Assembly: GCA_937919155.1 (NCBI GenBank)
Contig: CALFPM010000016.1
Coordinates: forward strand, 1-11,052
DNA from: an uncultured Clostridia bacterium
GTDB lineage: Bacteria > Bacillota > Clostridia > Oscillospirales > Acutalibacteraceae
DNA length: 11,052 bases
Direction: 5' to 3'
Made by a program: the position numbers and the translations under genes. The notes under the pieces were generated by a model that was given only the letters and a program-made list of their open reading frames with translations, was not told where the DNA came from and did not search any database. This document shows positions 1 through 6,078 of this stretch, piece by piece; position 1 is the first letter of the stretch; each line of letters opens with the position of its first letter.

Positions 1-640
1 TATATTCCATTGAATCATCATTGCTATATAAAACTTTCATAATTTTTTCTTTATGAATAACGATAATAACTGATGCACCTTCACTTACTTGATATTTAAC
101 AACTGTTGCTTCATCTTTATCAACACCTGCAAACACTAAAGAATCTGCAGTTATTGCATTGGCATCAAAGCTTACAAAAGCTCCTAAAGATTCTTGAGTT
201 TTTTCTACTAAATCACTTAGATTTGCACTCACTTCATAAGCTGTTTTGTATCCATTATAATTTAAATATGCTTTACCATTTGCAATATAAAATGCATAAG
301 CTGTTGTACCTGTTAATTCAATTGATGCTTGAGGAGCAGATCCAGATACATCGATTTTTGTAACACCTTGATAAGTAGCTGGAGAATTATATTCTCCTCT
401 CATTTCTTGTGAGTATGAATATGACTTAGCAGCCGCAAATTGAGCTTTTGCCGCTGTTAATGCTGCTTTAACTTCATCTACTGTAAGTTCTTTTTCGAAT
501 GTTGGTGTCATAGTTAAAGTATAATTTGCTTCGTTATATACTTTTTCAGGCTCTGGTGTTGGTCCTCCGCCACATCCAACTAAAATTAAACTTAATAATA
601 AAAATAATACTAAAAATATATTTTGATGTACTCTTTTCAT
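1..640 (-). CDS. Lipoprotein of unknown function, 5' portion (runs off left edge)
   Basis: An open frame of 213 codons runs from ATG at 640 to the window edge with no stop, so the C-terminus is outside. The protein starts MKRVHQN, then a hydrophobic stretch (about residues 8-20), then a lipobox L-V-G-C with the cysteine near residue 23, followed by GGGPTPEPEK as a short linker. This is a type II signal peptide, so the protein should be a membrane-anchored surface lipoprotein. The rest (about residues 40-213) is a soluble domain of alternating short beta-strand-like segments with many Ala, Thr, Val and Tyr. I do not recognise a family; a LolA/LppX-like lipoprotein fold is only a guess. GGAGG at 646-650 lies 5 bases before the ATG. 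Codons are strongly A/T-ending (TTA Leu, AGA Arg, GCA/GCT Ala), unlike every gene to the right of base 1150. I am sure of the lipoprotein call and not of its function. Confidence 0.85.
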   Translation of the reverse strand, partial: MKRVHQNIFLVLFLLLSLILVGCGGGPTPEPEKVYNEANYTLTMTPTFEKELTVDEVKAALTAAKAQFAAAKSYSYSQEMRGEYNSPATYQGVTKIDVSGSAPQASIELTGTTAYAFYIANGKAYLNYNGYKTAYEVSANLSDLVEKTQESLGAFVSFDANAITADSLVFAGVDKDEATVVKYQVSEGASVIIVIHKEKIMKVLYSNDDSMEY

Positions 641-661
641 ACTAACCTCCGTATATACCTT

Positions 662-690
662 ATTATAACATATTTTTCAAAAGTAATCAA
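662..690 (-). promoter_or_regulatory. Sigma-A type promoter for the left lipoprotein gene
   Basis: On the minus strand TTGATT (685-690) and TATAAT (662-667) are separated by exactly 17 bases, and a TG one base before the -10 box makes it an extended -10. Transcription would begin near 655, giving a very short leader that just includes the GGAGG at 646-650. Confidence 0.75.
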
Positions 691-804
691 TTTATTTTAT
701 TTTTTAATTATTACAATATTAAATTATAATTATATTTTTGTATTTCTTCATTATATATAAATCTATCTTTCATATTATTTTCCACTTTCTTCTATATTAA
801 TCAT
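691..804. other. AT-rich intergenic spacer ending at a sharp composition step
   Basis: This stretch is almost entirely A/T with no credible reading frame on either strand. It matches the composition of the lipoprotein gene to its left. At about 804 the sequence changes abruptly to mid-GC DNA (AGCGCCTGCGGTGCGC follows within 20 bases). I see no terminator or repeat that would explain the boundary. Confidence 0.6.
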
Positions 805-1095
805 ATGGGCATTATACCACAGCGCCTGCGGTGCGCAAAGCAGGAATATATTTCCTGCAACCCCTTTGAGAAGCTAGAGTTAAAGAAAATAAAGGACGAG
901 GGAAATATCCAGCCAGCGACAATTGGGGAAATTCAGGCCGTGCTGAAGTGCCTGGACAAGCACAATTACACGGAATTCAGGGACTATAACATTATTCTGC
1001 TTATGCTTGATACCGGGATTCGGACAAGCGAACTTATGGCACTGAGAAACAGTGACTATGACACGGAAGCGGCGTGTATCAATATTTTTGCTTGA
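805..1095 (+). pseudogene. Tyrosine recombinase (phage/transposon integrase) fragment
   Basis: The 96-residue frame resembles the middle of a tyrosine recombinase. 'QEYISCNPFEKLELKKIK' (about residues 12-30) looks like the end of the core-binding domain and its link to the catalytic domain. 'LMLDTGIRTSELMALRNSDYD' (about 66-86) is the box I region, with R73 in T-G-I-R-T-S-E as the expected first catalytic arginine. Such enzymes are usually about 300-400 residues. Here the N-terminal DNA-binding region is missing, as are the hairpin lysine, the H-x-x-R box and the tyrosine nucleophile, so this piece cannot be active. The frame ends at TGA 1093-1095. Reading on in the same frame gives G-K-T, which could still belong to the beta-hairpin, so the stop may be a mutation inside the remnant. 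The ATG at 805 lies next to the composition step and probably is not a true start. No ribosome-binding site precedes it. Confidence 0.75.
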
Positions 1096-2739
1096 GGTAA
1101 GACCATGGCATTTCACCTGATTGATCTGGAAAACTGGGAGCGCAGGGAGTTTTATGAGCATTTCATAAACATCGTTATACTTTTTCTCGCCTGTTACATG
1201 ATATGTAGTCTTGAGGAACGAGAGAATTTCAAGGGAGTTTGTGCCGCGCTCATAATACCATCTGTCGTCATTATTAAGCAGGTCAGGTTCCCAGTTTGCC
1301 CAGGTTGTGGGAACACCGTCAACATCGGTGAGATGGAAGTTGTTATCAATGATATGGTCTGTGATTGTCTTTACTACCTTTGCAATCTTCTTCTTTTCTT
1401 TTGCATCTGCAACAAGGTCAAAGTAGATGCCGTAAGCAAAGTAGTGACCTGTCATTTCGTCACTTGAGGTTTCGCCGAGCCATTCACAATCGGGATTATC
1501 CTCGCAGATATGCCATTCTTCACGGTTGCCCGTTGCAAAATTCTCCTCGTGTGAATATCTTGTTGCTCTTGCGGTGAAGCCTGCCTTACCCGTAACTTCG
1601 GTGAGCTTGATCATCGCTTCAACTGCTCTCTTTGCGTTCTCCTTTGCCTTTGCATCGCCTGTTACCTTGTAGCGGAAGCACTGGCTTGCGCAGTAAAGAC
1701 CCGTGAAAAGTCCGTCATTATCCGAATTGAGAAGTCTGCCCGATTCAATGTCACCGTATTTGCGGAGCTCTCTTGTAACATGATAACCCTCATTGCGGTT
1801 GAAGTATTTATCGGTCATTTCATCGTAGTGAGCAGCCTTTTCTTCAAGAGTCATTTCCTTTGAGAAAATAAGGCTGATGCCCTCGGGAGTTACTGCGGCA
1901 ATCATTCCGCTGTCCGAAACCGCAATCTGTGTTACCGTGGGATGCATAAGCCATGCACCGTATGAATAATAAGTGATTTTGCCTTCAACAAGGGTGATAA
2001 CGCCTGTGTTTGTTGCGAAATATTTCTTGCCGTCTGCGGCAAAGTACATATCGTTGAATGAACCTGTGGGCACCGAATAGAAATCGTTGCCGTTAAACCA
2101 GTAATTTCGTCCGTCATAGATATTGAGACCCTCGCTTGTGCCAACCCAGAGGTGACCCATTGCATCAATGGCGGCGCATCTGATATCCTTGCTGAGCACA
2201 CCCGACATATCGGGAGTAATCTCCGCCCAATGGCGGCGCTTGCCCTTCATTGAGAGCAAACCTTCCGATGTGGCGCCGATATAGACTGTTTCGCCGTACT
2301 TTGATTTATTGTCAAGAGCCGCAAGGCAAACTGTATCCTCGGGCACATCAACTATTCTTACAAACTCACCGTCTGTTTCAAGATAGAGGTTGCTCTCTGT
2401 AACAAGCCAGAGTGAGCCGTCAAGAGCAACTGACATATCAACAACGGGTGCATCAAACTCTGCGATTTTCTTTGCCTTGCCTTTCACAATTTCAGCAAGG
2501 GCATTGCCACAGGATGCAAAGAGCTTTCCGTCAGCTGTAAAAAGCTTCGATGCATTGAAAGGAAGCTTTTTGATTTTACCGTCTGCATATTCCGAAACAC
2601 CCTCTGCGTGAGCAATATAAAGGCTCTCGCCGCAAAATGCAACGGATGTTACCTGAGCAGGGTCAATGCCTTTTTCGGAAGTGATGAACACCTTGTCATA
2701 CTGCCTGAAGCTTCCGAATTTAAGAGTAGGTTTTTTCAT
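880..2739 (-). CDS. Reg_prop beta-propeller plus helical-hairpin protein, C-terminus replaced (chimeric frame)
   Basis: The 619-residue frame starts at ATG 2739 with GGAG at 2747-2750, seven bases upstream. Residues about 1-290 form short repeats of the two-component-regulator propeller type. The clearest is near 185-210: D-I-R-C-A-A-I-D-A-M-G-H-L-W-V-G-T-S-E-G. Residues about 295-530 look like alpha-hairpins of a six-hairpin-glycosidase-like (alpha/alpha) domain, with 'SDEMTGHYFAYGIYFDL' (about 426-441) and 'WYYERGTNSLEILSFL' (about 494-509). Only about three hairpin pairs are present, so the domain looks cut. Beyond residue 530 (base 1150) the frame merely reads antisense through the cat and recombinase remnants to a TAA at 880; the last ~89 residues are not native. 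No signal peptide is visible, so a cytoplasmic location is likely. It is the third gene of the glycosidase operon, 19 bases after the lipoprotein gene. A role in glycan handling or sensing is inferred from context and fold only. The truncated protein is probably non-functional if the junction is real. Confidence 0.75.
   Translation of the reverse strand: MKKPTLKFGSFRQYDKVFITSEKGIDPAQVTSVAFCGESLYIAHAEGVSEYADGKIKKLPFNASKLFTADGKLFASCGNALAEIVKGKAKKIAEFDAPVVDMSVALDGSLWLVTESNLYLETDGEFVRIVDVPEDTVCLAALDNKSKYGETVYIGATSEGLLSMKGKRRHWAEITPDMSGVLSKDIRCAAIDAMGHLWVGTSEGLNIYDGRNYWFNGNDFYSVPTGSFNDMYFAADGKKYFATNTGVITLVEGKITYYSYGAWLMHPTVTQIAVSDSGMIAAVTPEGISLIFSKEMTLEEKAAHYDEMTDKYFNRNEGYHVTRELRKYGDIESGRLLNSDNDGLFTGLYCASQCFRYKVTGDAKAKENAKRAVEAMIKLTEVTGKAGFTARATRYSHEENFATGNREEWHICEDNPDCEWLGETSSDEMTGHYFAYGIYFDLVADAKEKKKIAKVVKTITDHIIDNNFHLTDVDGVPTTWANWEPDLLNNDDRWYYERGTNSLEILSFLKTTYHVTGEKKYNDVYEMLIKLPALPVFQINQVKCHGLTSSKNIDTRRFRVIVTVSQCHKFACPNPGIKHKQNNVIVPEFRVIVLVQALQHGLNFPNCRWLDISLVLYFL
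1094..1097 (+). promoter_or_regulatory. Ribosome-binding site of the cat remnant
   Basis: GAGG is followed by a 7-base spacer and then ATG at 1105. It supports reading 1105 as the authentic start of the resistance-gene fragment, although the same bases overlap the stop codon that ends the recombinase frame. Confidence 0.45.
1105..1164 (+). pseudogene. cat: Chloramphenicol acetyltransferase, first 20 codons only
   Basis: Translation from ATG 1105 reads M-A-F-H-L-I-D-L-E-N-W-E-R-R-E-F-Y-E-H-F. This closely follows the N-terminus of type A chloramphenicol acetyltransferases, which begin M-x-F-x-x-I-x-x-x-x-W-x-R-x-x-Y/F-F/Y-E-H-Y/F. The recognition is from memory of the family. Family enzymes are about 210-220 residues, form trimers in the cytoplasm and acetylate chloramphenicol with acetyl-CoA, using a histidine in an H-H-x-x-x-D-G motif near the C-terminus. 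None of that is present: similarity stops at residue 20, and downstream bases belong to the minus-strand gene instead. The frame continues to 1467 but that is antisense shadow. The piece is non-functional. With the recombinase fragment directly upstream it suggests debris of a resistance-carrying mobile element, or a mis-joined assembly. Confidence 0.7.
1150..1168. other. Junction of the cat remnant with the truncated propeller gene
   Basis: The bases around 1150-1164 make sense in both partners. On the plus strand they encode F-Y-E-H-F of the acetyltransferase N-terminus. On the minus strand they encode E-M-L-I-K at the end of the helical-hairpin protein. Similarity to the acetyltransferase ends just to the right and the helical protein's sense ends just to the left, so the breakpoint lies in about 15 bases apparently shared by both. 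Confidence 0.55.
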
Positions 2740-2758
2740 GGTTTATCTCCTGTAAAAA

Positions 2759-3613
2759 TCAATAGTTAATTGTATAATCTTTGATGAAAGTGAGACCGAC
2801 CTCACCGCTGTGAGTGCCGAACATATTTACTACAACCTTAAGCACAAGGGGTGTTTTATAAACGGCGTGAATTACTCTGCCGCTTGCTTTATCAACGGTC
2901 ACTGTAACTTCGCAATTGTAATACTGGCTTGAAAATTCTTTAACAAAGGATGCTTTTTCTGCAACCTCCGATGCCTCAATAACATCACACACCGAGCCAA
3001 CGCCCTTGCCTGCTGAGGGATTCTTTTCATCCCTGAGTTTGATGTTGATTTCATATGTGTCGCCCTTGTCGGTGCAGGTTGCAGACCTGACCGCATCTGC
3101 AGTAAGCTTGCTTACATAGCTTTGTCCGGGCACAAGATATTCAGCGTTTATTTCATCCCTCGTTGCATAAACAATAGGATCGGTATCATCCTTCATAAAA
3201 GTATTCAGAAGGCTTTCCGCAGTTGATTCAAGGGACTTCGGAACAACAAGTTTATCTGTGTCAGCAATTCTTCTCTCGAAATTCTTCGTGATTTTTGTTG
3301 CCTCGGGTTTGATTCTGTTTGCGGTTTTGTTGAAAAGCTCAACAATTTCGGGAACCGTCTGAGGAAGCGCCTCTTCGGTTGTTTCCTCTGTTGTTTCTTC
3401 GGTAACGGTTTCACTTTCCGCAGCAGCCGAAGTTTCGTCCTGAACTTCGGATTCCGCAGTCTGAGCCTGAACAGGCAGAGTTTCCGCCTGCGCGGTTGTT
3501 GTTGATGTTGTTTCTTCAGAAGTTTCCTTTGCGCCGCAGCCTGCGGTAAATATCATTGCCGCAATAAGCAGAACTGCGATAAGCGCTGAACTTTTCTTTG
3601 CGAAAAATTTCAT
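2759..3613 (-). CDS. Lipoprotein of unknown function with Thr/Glu-rich linker
   Basis: This 284-residue protein starts at ATG 3613, preceded by AAGGAGAGG (3619-3627). Two lysines and a hydrophobic core (about residues 10-22) lead to the lipobox F-T-A-G-C with Cys26, so it should be lipid-anchored to the outer face of the membrane. Residues about 27-87 are a low-complexity linker of Thr, Glu, Ser, Ala and Gln, typical of surface-exposed spacers. From about 88 to 284 there is a compact domain: a helical part ('PEIVELFNKTANRIK'), then strands including 'GDTYEINIKLRDEKNP', 'NCEVTVTVDKASGRVIHAVY' and a hydrophobic 'LVLKVVVNMFG'. I do not recognise the family. The strand pattern recalls lipoproteins that bind or sense hydrophobic or envelope ligands, but that is speculation. 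It lies 34 bases after the glycosidase gene and 19 before the propeller gene, with no terminator in either gap, so all three should be co-transcribed. Confidence 0.85.
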   Translation of the reverse strand: MKFFAKKSSALIAVLLIAAMIFTAGCGAKETSEETTSTTTAQAETLPVQAQTAESEVQDETSAAAESETVTEETTEETTEEALPQTVPEIVELFNKTANRIKPEATKITKNFERRIADTDKLVVPKSLESTAESLLNTFMKDDTDPIVYATRDEINAEYLVPGQSYVSKLTADAVRSATCTDKGDTYEINIKLRDEKNPSAGKGVGSVCDVIEASEVAEKASFVKEFSSQYYNCEVTVTVDKASGRVIHAVYKTPLVLKVVVNMFGTHSGEVGLTFIKDYTINY

Positions 3614-3647
3614 TTATACCTCTCCTTTATCAATGTTACAAACCGAA

Positions 3648-5921
3648 TTATTTTGCCTTTTTCACCTTATTGAGCATTGCGTTGATTTCAAGAATCTGTT
3701 CCTTTGTGAACTTGCCGCCCAGCATTGAGAACACGCGCTTTACGGTGAAGCCCTTTGCCATACCGTAAACACTCTTAATCAAGCCCATGTTAATCTTCAG
3801 GCCTGCAACGTCAAAGCCGACAACTTCTTTTTTCTCGCCCTTCTCTTTGCCTGCACTCATTGCATTCTTGAGCTTGAGCAGGATTTTAACCATTGCAATC
3901 TTGCCGCCGAATGTTGCCATAATATCGCCGATTGTGTCGTTGATTGAAAGTCTGCCTTCAGGCATAGTGATATCAAACCAGTTGATAACCTCGCCCTCTT
4001 CTTTCATAATATAAGCATCGTTGGGTGTATCAACCTTGCGGATTGAAGCGGTATCTTCAAGCTCCCCTGCCTTTGCGACAAGAGTTGTTTCGCCCTCATT
4101 CTTCACATCAAAACAGAAGAAAGGATACTTGCCCTTTGCCTGCTTGCCAACGCTTACGCCGTTTGCAAAAAGTTCAACCTCGGCGCAGTTTGAGTAAACG
4201 GTAACTTTTGTCACATCTTCAACACGGTCAACATATCTCTTTGAGCAGATATGCACCATGGGTTCTGGATTGAGCCATGCTTTGTAAGCATAGAATGAGT
4301 CTTTCTTGTATTTACGGTCAAAGGTGACAAGACCCTTGTGGTTCATGCCGTTTTCGCCGCCCTCTGCACGGGCATCCGCAGCAAAGTCAAACATATTCCA
4401 CACGTGAGTTGCCCAGAGATAGGGTCTGTCCATAATCTGCTTGATAAGCTCCTCGTGGTAATATGACTGATATTCCTCTGTATAGTCGCCCTGAACGGGG
4501 TTTGATGTGTGCCAGTCAAGAGCCTCACAGCCGTATTCGCTGATACCGATAGCCTTGTTGGGATATTTCTTATGGAAATCGTCAAACCAGGGGCCGTTCA
4601 TATCGGTTGTGCCGCCGTACCAACCGAAATAGTGGTTATATGAAAGAATGTCACTGATGTGAACATATTCGGAATCGATTGAACACATTGTAACCGATGC
4701 AACTGTGGTAAGACGGGTCTTATCCATTTCGTGGCAAAGGTCATTGAGCTTCTTGTGGTTTCTGATAAGGTCAGGGTCTGATGCACCTGCAATGGTGATT
4801 TCATTTGAAAGACCCCAGACAACGATTGAAGGATGGTTATAATTCTGAACGATAAGCTCCTTCATCTGGCTGATTGTGTTGTCGTAGCCGTTGGGCATAT
4901 GTCTTGAAATATAAGGAATTTCAGCCCAGAGAACAAGACCTGCTTCGTCACAAAGGTCATAGAAAACCTGTGAGTGCTGATAGTGAGCAAGTCTGATTGT
5001 TGTTGCACCTACCTCAAGAATAAGGTCAAGGTCTTCCTTGTGATGCTCGGGAAGAAGAGCGTTACCGATTCCGGGTCTGTCCTGATGGCGTGAAACACCT
5101 CTGAGGGGATATGCCTCGCCGTTGAGGAAGAAACCTTTTTCGGGGTCAACCTTGAAAGTACGGCAGCCGAAACGGGTGCTGATTTCGTCAATTTCTTCGC
5201 CGTTGCTGATAAGTGTTGCCTTTGCAGTGTAGAGATAGGGGTCTTTTCTGCCGTGCCAGAGGTGAACATTTTCGATGGTGAGCTTAACCTCATCATCTTC
5301 ATCGCCCTCTGCGCTTGCAATAACATTGCCGTCTGCAATGATTTCATACTTAACCTTGCAGTCATCGTCATCCTTGATGAATGTTTTGATTGTAACTTCT
5401 GCATCCTTGCCCTTGATTTCGGGAGTAACCATAATTGAAGGTGAGCCGTAGTAATCAAGGTCAAAATGATTTTCACCAACACCAATAAGTGTTACATCGC
5501 GGTAAATACCGCCATAGAATGTGAAGTCTGCATTCTGAGGATAAACTCTGTCGTTTGATGAATTGTCAACAGCAAGTGCAAGAATGTTTTCAGCCTTAAC
5601 ATCCTCAAGCTTCACTCTGAATGTTGAATAACCGCCGTGATGCTCGGCAACCTTTTTTCCGTTCCAGAAAACTTCGCAGGATGAGTTTACGCCGTCAAAC
5701 TGAGCATAAACCTCCTTGCCCTCAGGCATATCCTCTGCCTTGAGAGCTTTTGCAAAATAACATACACCTCTGTAGTAGTCATTGCCGCCGTCCTGACCGT
5801 CCGTGCCGTTCCAGGTGTAAGGCAGATTGATTTCGTCCCAGCCTGCGGGCAATGATACGGGAGCTGATTTTGCTTCTTTTGAAAAAAGCCATTGTGCATT
5901 AATATTCTTGATTGTTCTCAT
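3648..5921 (-). CDS. Glycoside hydrolase family 2 (beta-galactosidase/beta-glucuronidase type)
   Basis: The 757-residue protein starts at ATG 5921 with GGAGG five bases upstream. The GH2 layout is clear. The N-terminal sugar-binding jelly-roll spans about residues 1-150 ('LPYTWNGTDGQDGG', 'YYRGVCYF', 'FYGGIYRDVTL'). An Ig-like domain covers about 155-255, and a TIM barrel runs from about 260 to 555, beginning 'LRGVSRHQDRPGIG'. The general acid/base is E374 in W-G-L-S-N-E and the nucleophile is E462 in G-I-S-E-Y-G. Retaining hydrolysis of a terminal beta-linked sugar is therefore expected; the exact sugar (galactose, glucuronate or other) cannot be read from sequence. A further beta domain occupies about 556-632. 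The last ~105 residues are an unusual Lys-rich, helix-prone tail. No signal peptide is present, so it is cytoplasmic and likely acts on imported oligosaccharides. It is the first gene of the minus-strand operon, driven from 5955-5983. Confidence 0.93.
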   Translation of the reverse strand: MRTIKNINAQWLFSKEAKSAPVSLPAGWDEINLPYTWNGTDGQDGGNDYYRGVCYFAKALKAEDMPEGKEVYAQFDGVNSSCEVFWNGKKVAEHHGGYSTFRVKLEDVKAENILALAVDNSSNDRVYPQNADFTFYGGIYRDVTLIGVGENHFDLDYYGSPSIMVTPEIKGKDAEVTIKTFIKDDDDCKVKYEIIADGNVIASAEGDEDDEVKLTIENVHLWHGRKDPYLYTAKATLISNGEEIDEISTRFGCRTFKVDPEKGFFLNGEAYPLRGVSRHQDRPGIGNALLPEHHKEDLDLILEVGATTIRLAHYQHSQVFYDLCDEAGLVLWAEIPYISRHMPNGYDNTISQMKELIVQNYNHPSIVVWGLSNEITIAGASDPDLIRNHKKLNDLCHEMDKTRLTTVASVTMCSIDSEYVHISDILSYNHYFGWYGGTTDMNGPWFDDFHKKYPNKAIGISEYGCEALDWHTSNPVQGDYTEEYQSYYHEELIKQIMDRPYLWATHVWNMFDFAADARAEGGENGMNHKGLVTFDRKYKKDSFYAYKAWLNPEPMVHICSKRYVDRVEDVTKVTVYSNCAEVELFANGVSVGKQAKGKYPFFCFDVKNEGETTLVAKAGELEDTASIRKVDTPNDAYIMKEEGEVINWFDITMPEGRLSINDTIGDIMATFGGKIAMVKILLKLKNAMSAGKEKGEKKEVVGFDVAGLKINMGLIKSVYGMAKGFTVKRVFSMLGGKFTKEQILEINAMLNKVKKAK

Positions 5922-5954
5922 AGTAACCTCCGTTAAATCAAACTAAACACAATA

Positions 5955-5983
5955 ATTATATATCATATCAGAAAAATTTGCAA
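5955..5983 (-). promoter_or_regulatory. Promoter of the glycosidase operon
   Basis: On the minus strand TTGCAA (5978-5983) and TATAAT (5955-5960) are spaced 17 bases apart. The start would be near 5948, giving a leader of about 27 bases that contains the GGAGG before ATG 5921. Confidence 0.7.
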
Positions 5984-6019
5984 CAGGATATCTTTGTACA
6001 TTTATTGTAATATAATATC

Positions 6020-6048
6020 TTGACTTTTGCAGCAACGAGGAGTAAAAT
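6020..6048 (+). promoter_or_regulatory. Promoter of the ABC exporter operon
   Basis: TTGACT (6020-6025) and TAAAAT (6043-6048) are 17 bases apart on the plus strand, divergent from the glycosidase promoter, with 36 bases between the two -35 boxes. The start would be near 6055, about 24 bases before the chosen ATG at 6079. Confidence 0.6.
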
Positions 6049-6067
6049 TTTTGTGTATTTGCTTTTT

Positions 6068-6072
6068 GGAGG
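6068..6072 (+). promoter_or_regulatory. Ribosome-binding site that sets the first exporter start at 6079
   Basis: GGAGG directly abuts the in-frame ATG at 6073, which is too close for initiation. It sits six bases before the next in-frame ATG at 6079, so the second ATG is the better start. Confidence 0.75.
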
Positions 6073-6078
6073 ATGAAA

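Noticed and set aside
106..363. Plus-strand frame rich in Leu and His within the left lipoprotein gene
   Set aside because: It is a shadow of the minus-strand lipoprotein frame, which has a signal peptide, promoter and ribosome-binding site.
811..838. Minus-strand TATAAT (811-816) with an extended TG and TTGCGC 16 bases upstream, which looks like a leftward promoter
   Set aside because: The -35 is poor, no start codon with a ribosome-binding site follows to the left, and the true lipoprotein promoter at 662-690 is far better. It may be a relic of another fragment.
1105..1467. A 120-codon plus-strand frame beginning with the cat start
   Set aside because: Only the first 20 codons look real. 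The rest is antisense of the propeller/helical gene.
3330..3500. Thr/Glu codon repetition in the lipoprotein gene as a possible DNA repeat array
   Set aside because: The repetition is short and irregular and explained by a low-complexity protein linker, with no constant repeat unit or spacers.
6001..6016. TATAAT at 6011-6016 as an additional plus-strand -10 box
   Set aside because: No -35 at proper distance (TTGTAC is only 11 bases away), and TTGACT-17-TAAAAT lies just downstream.
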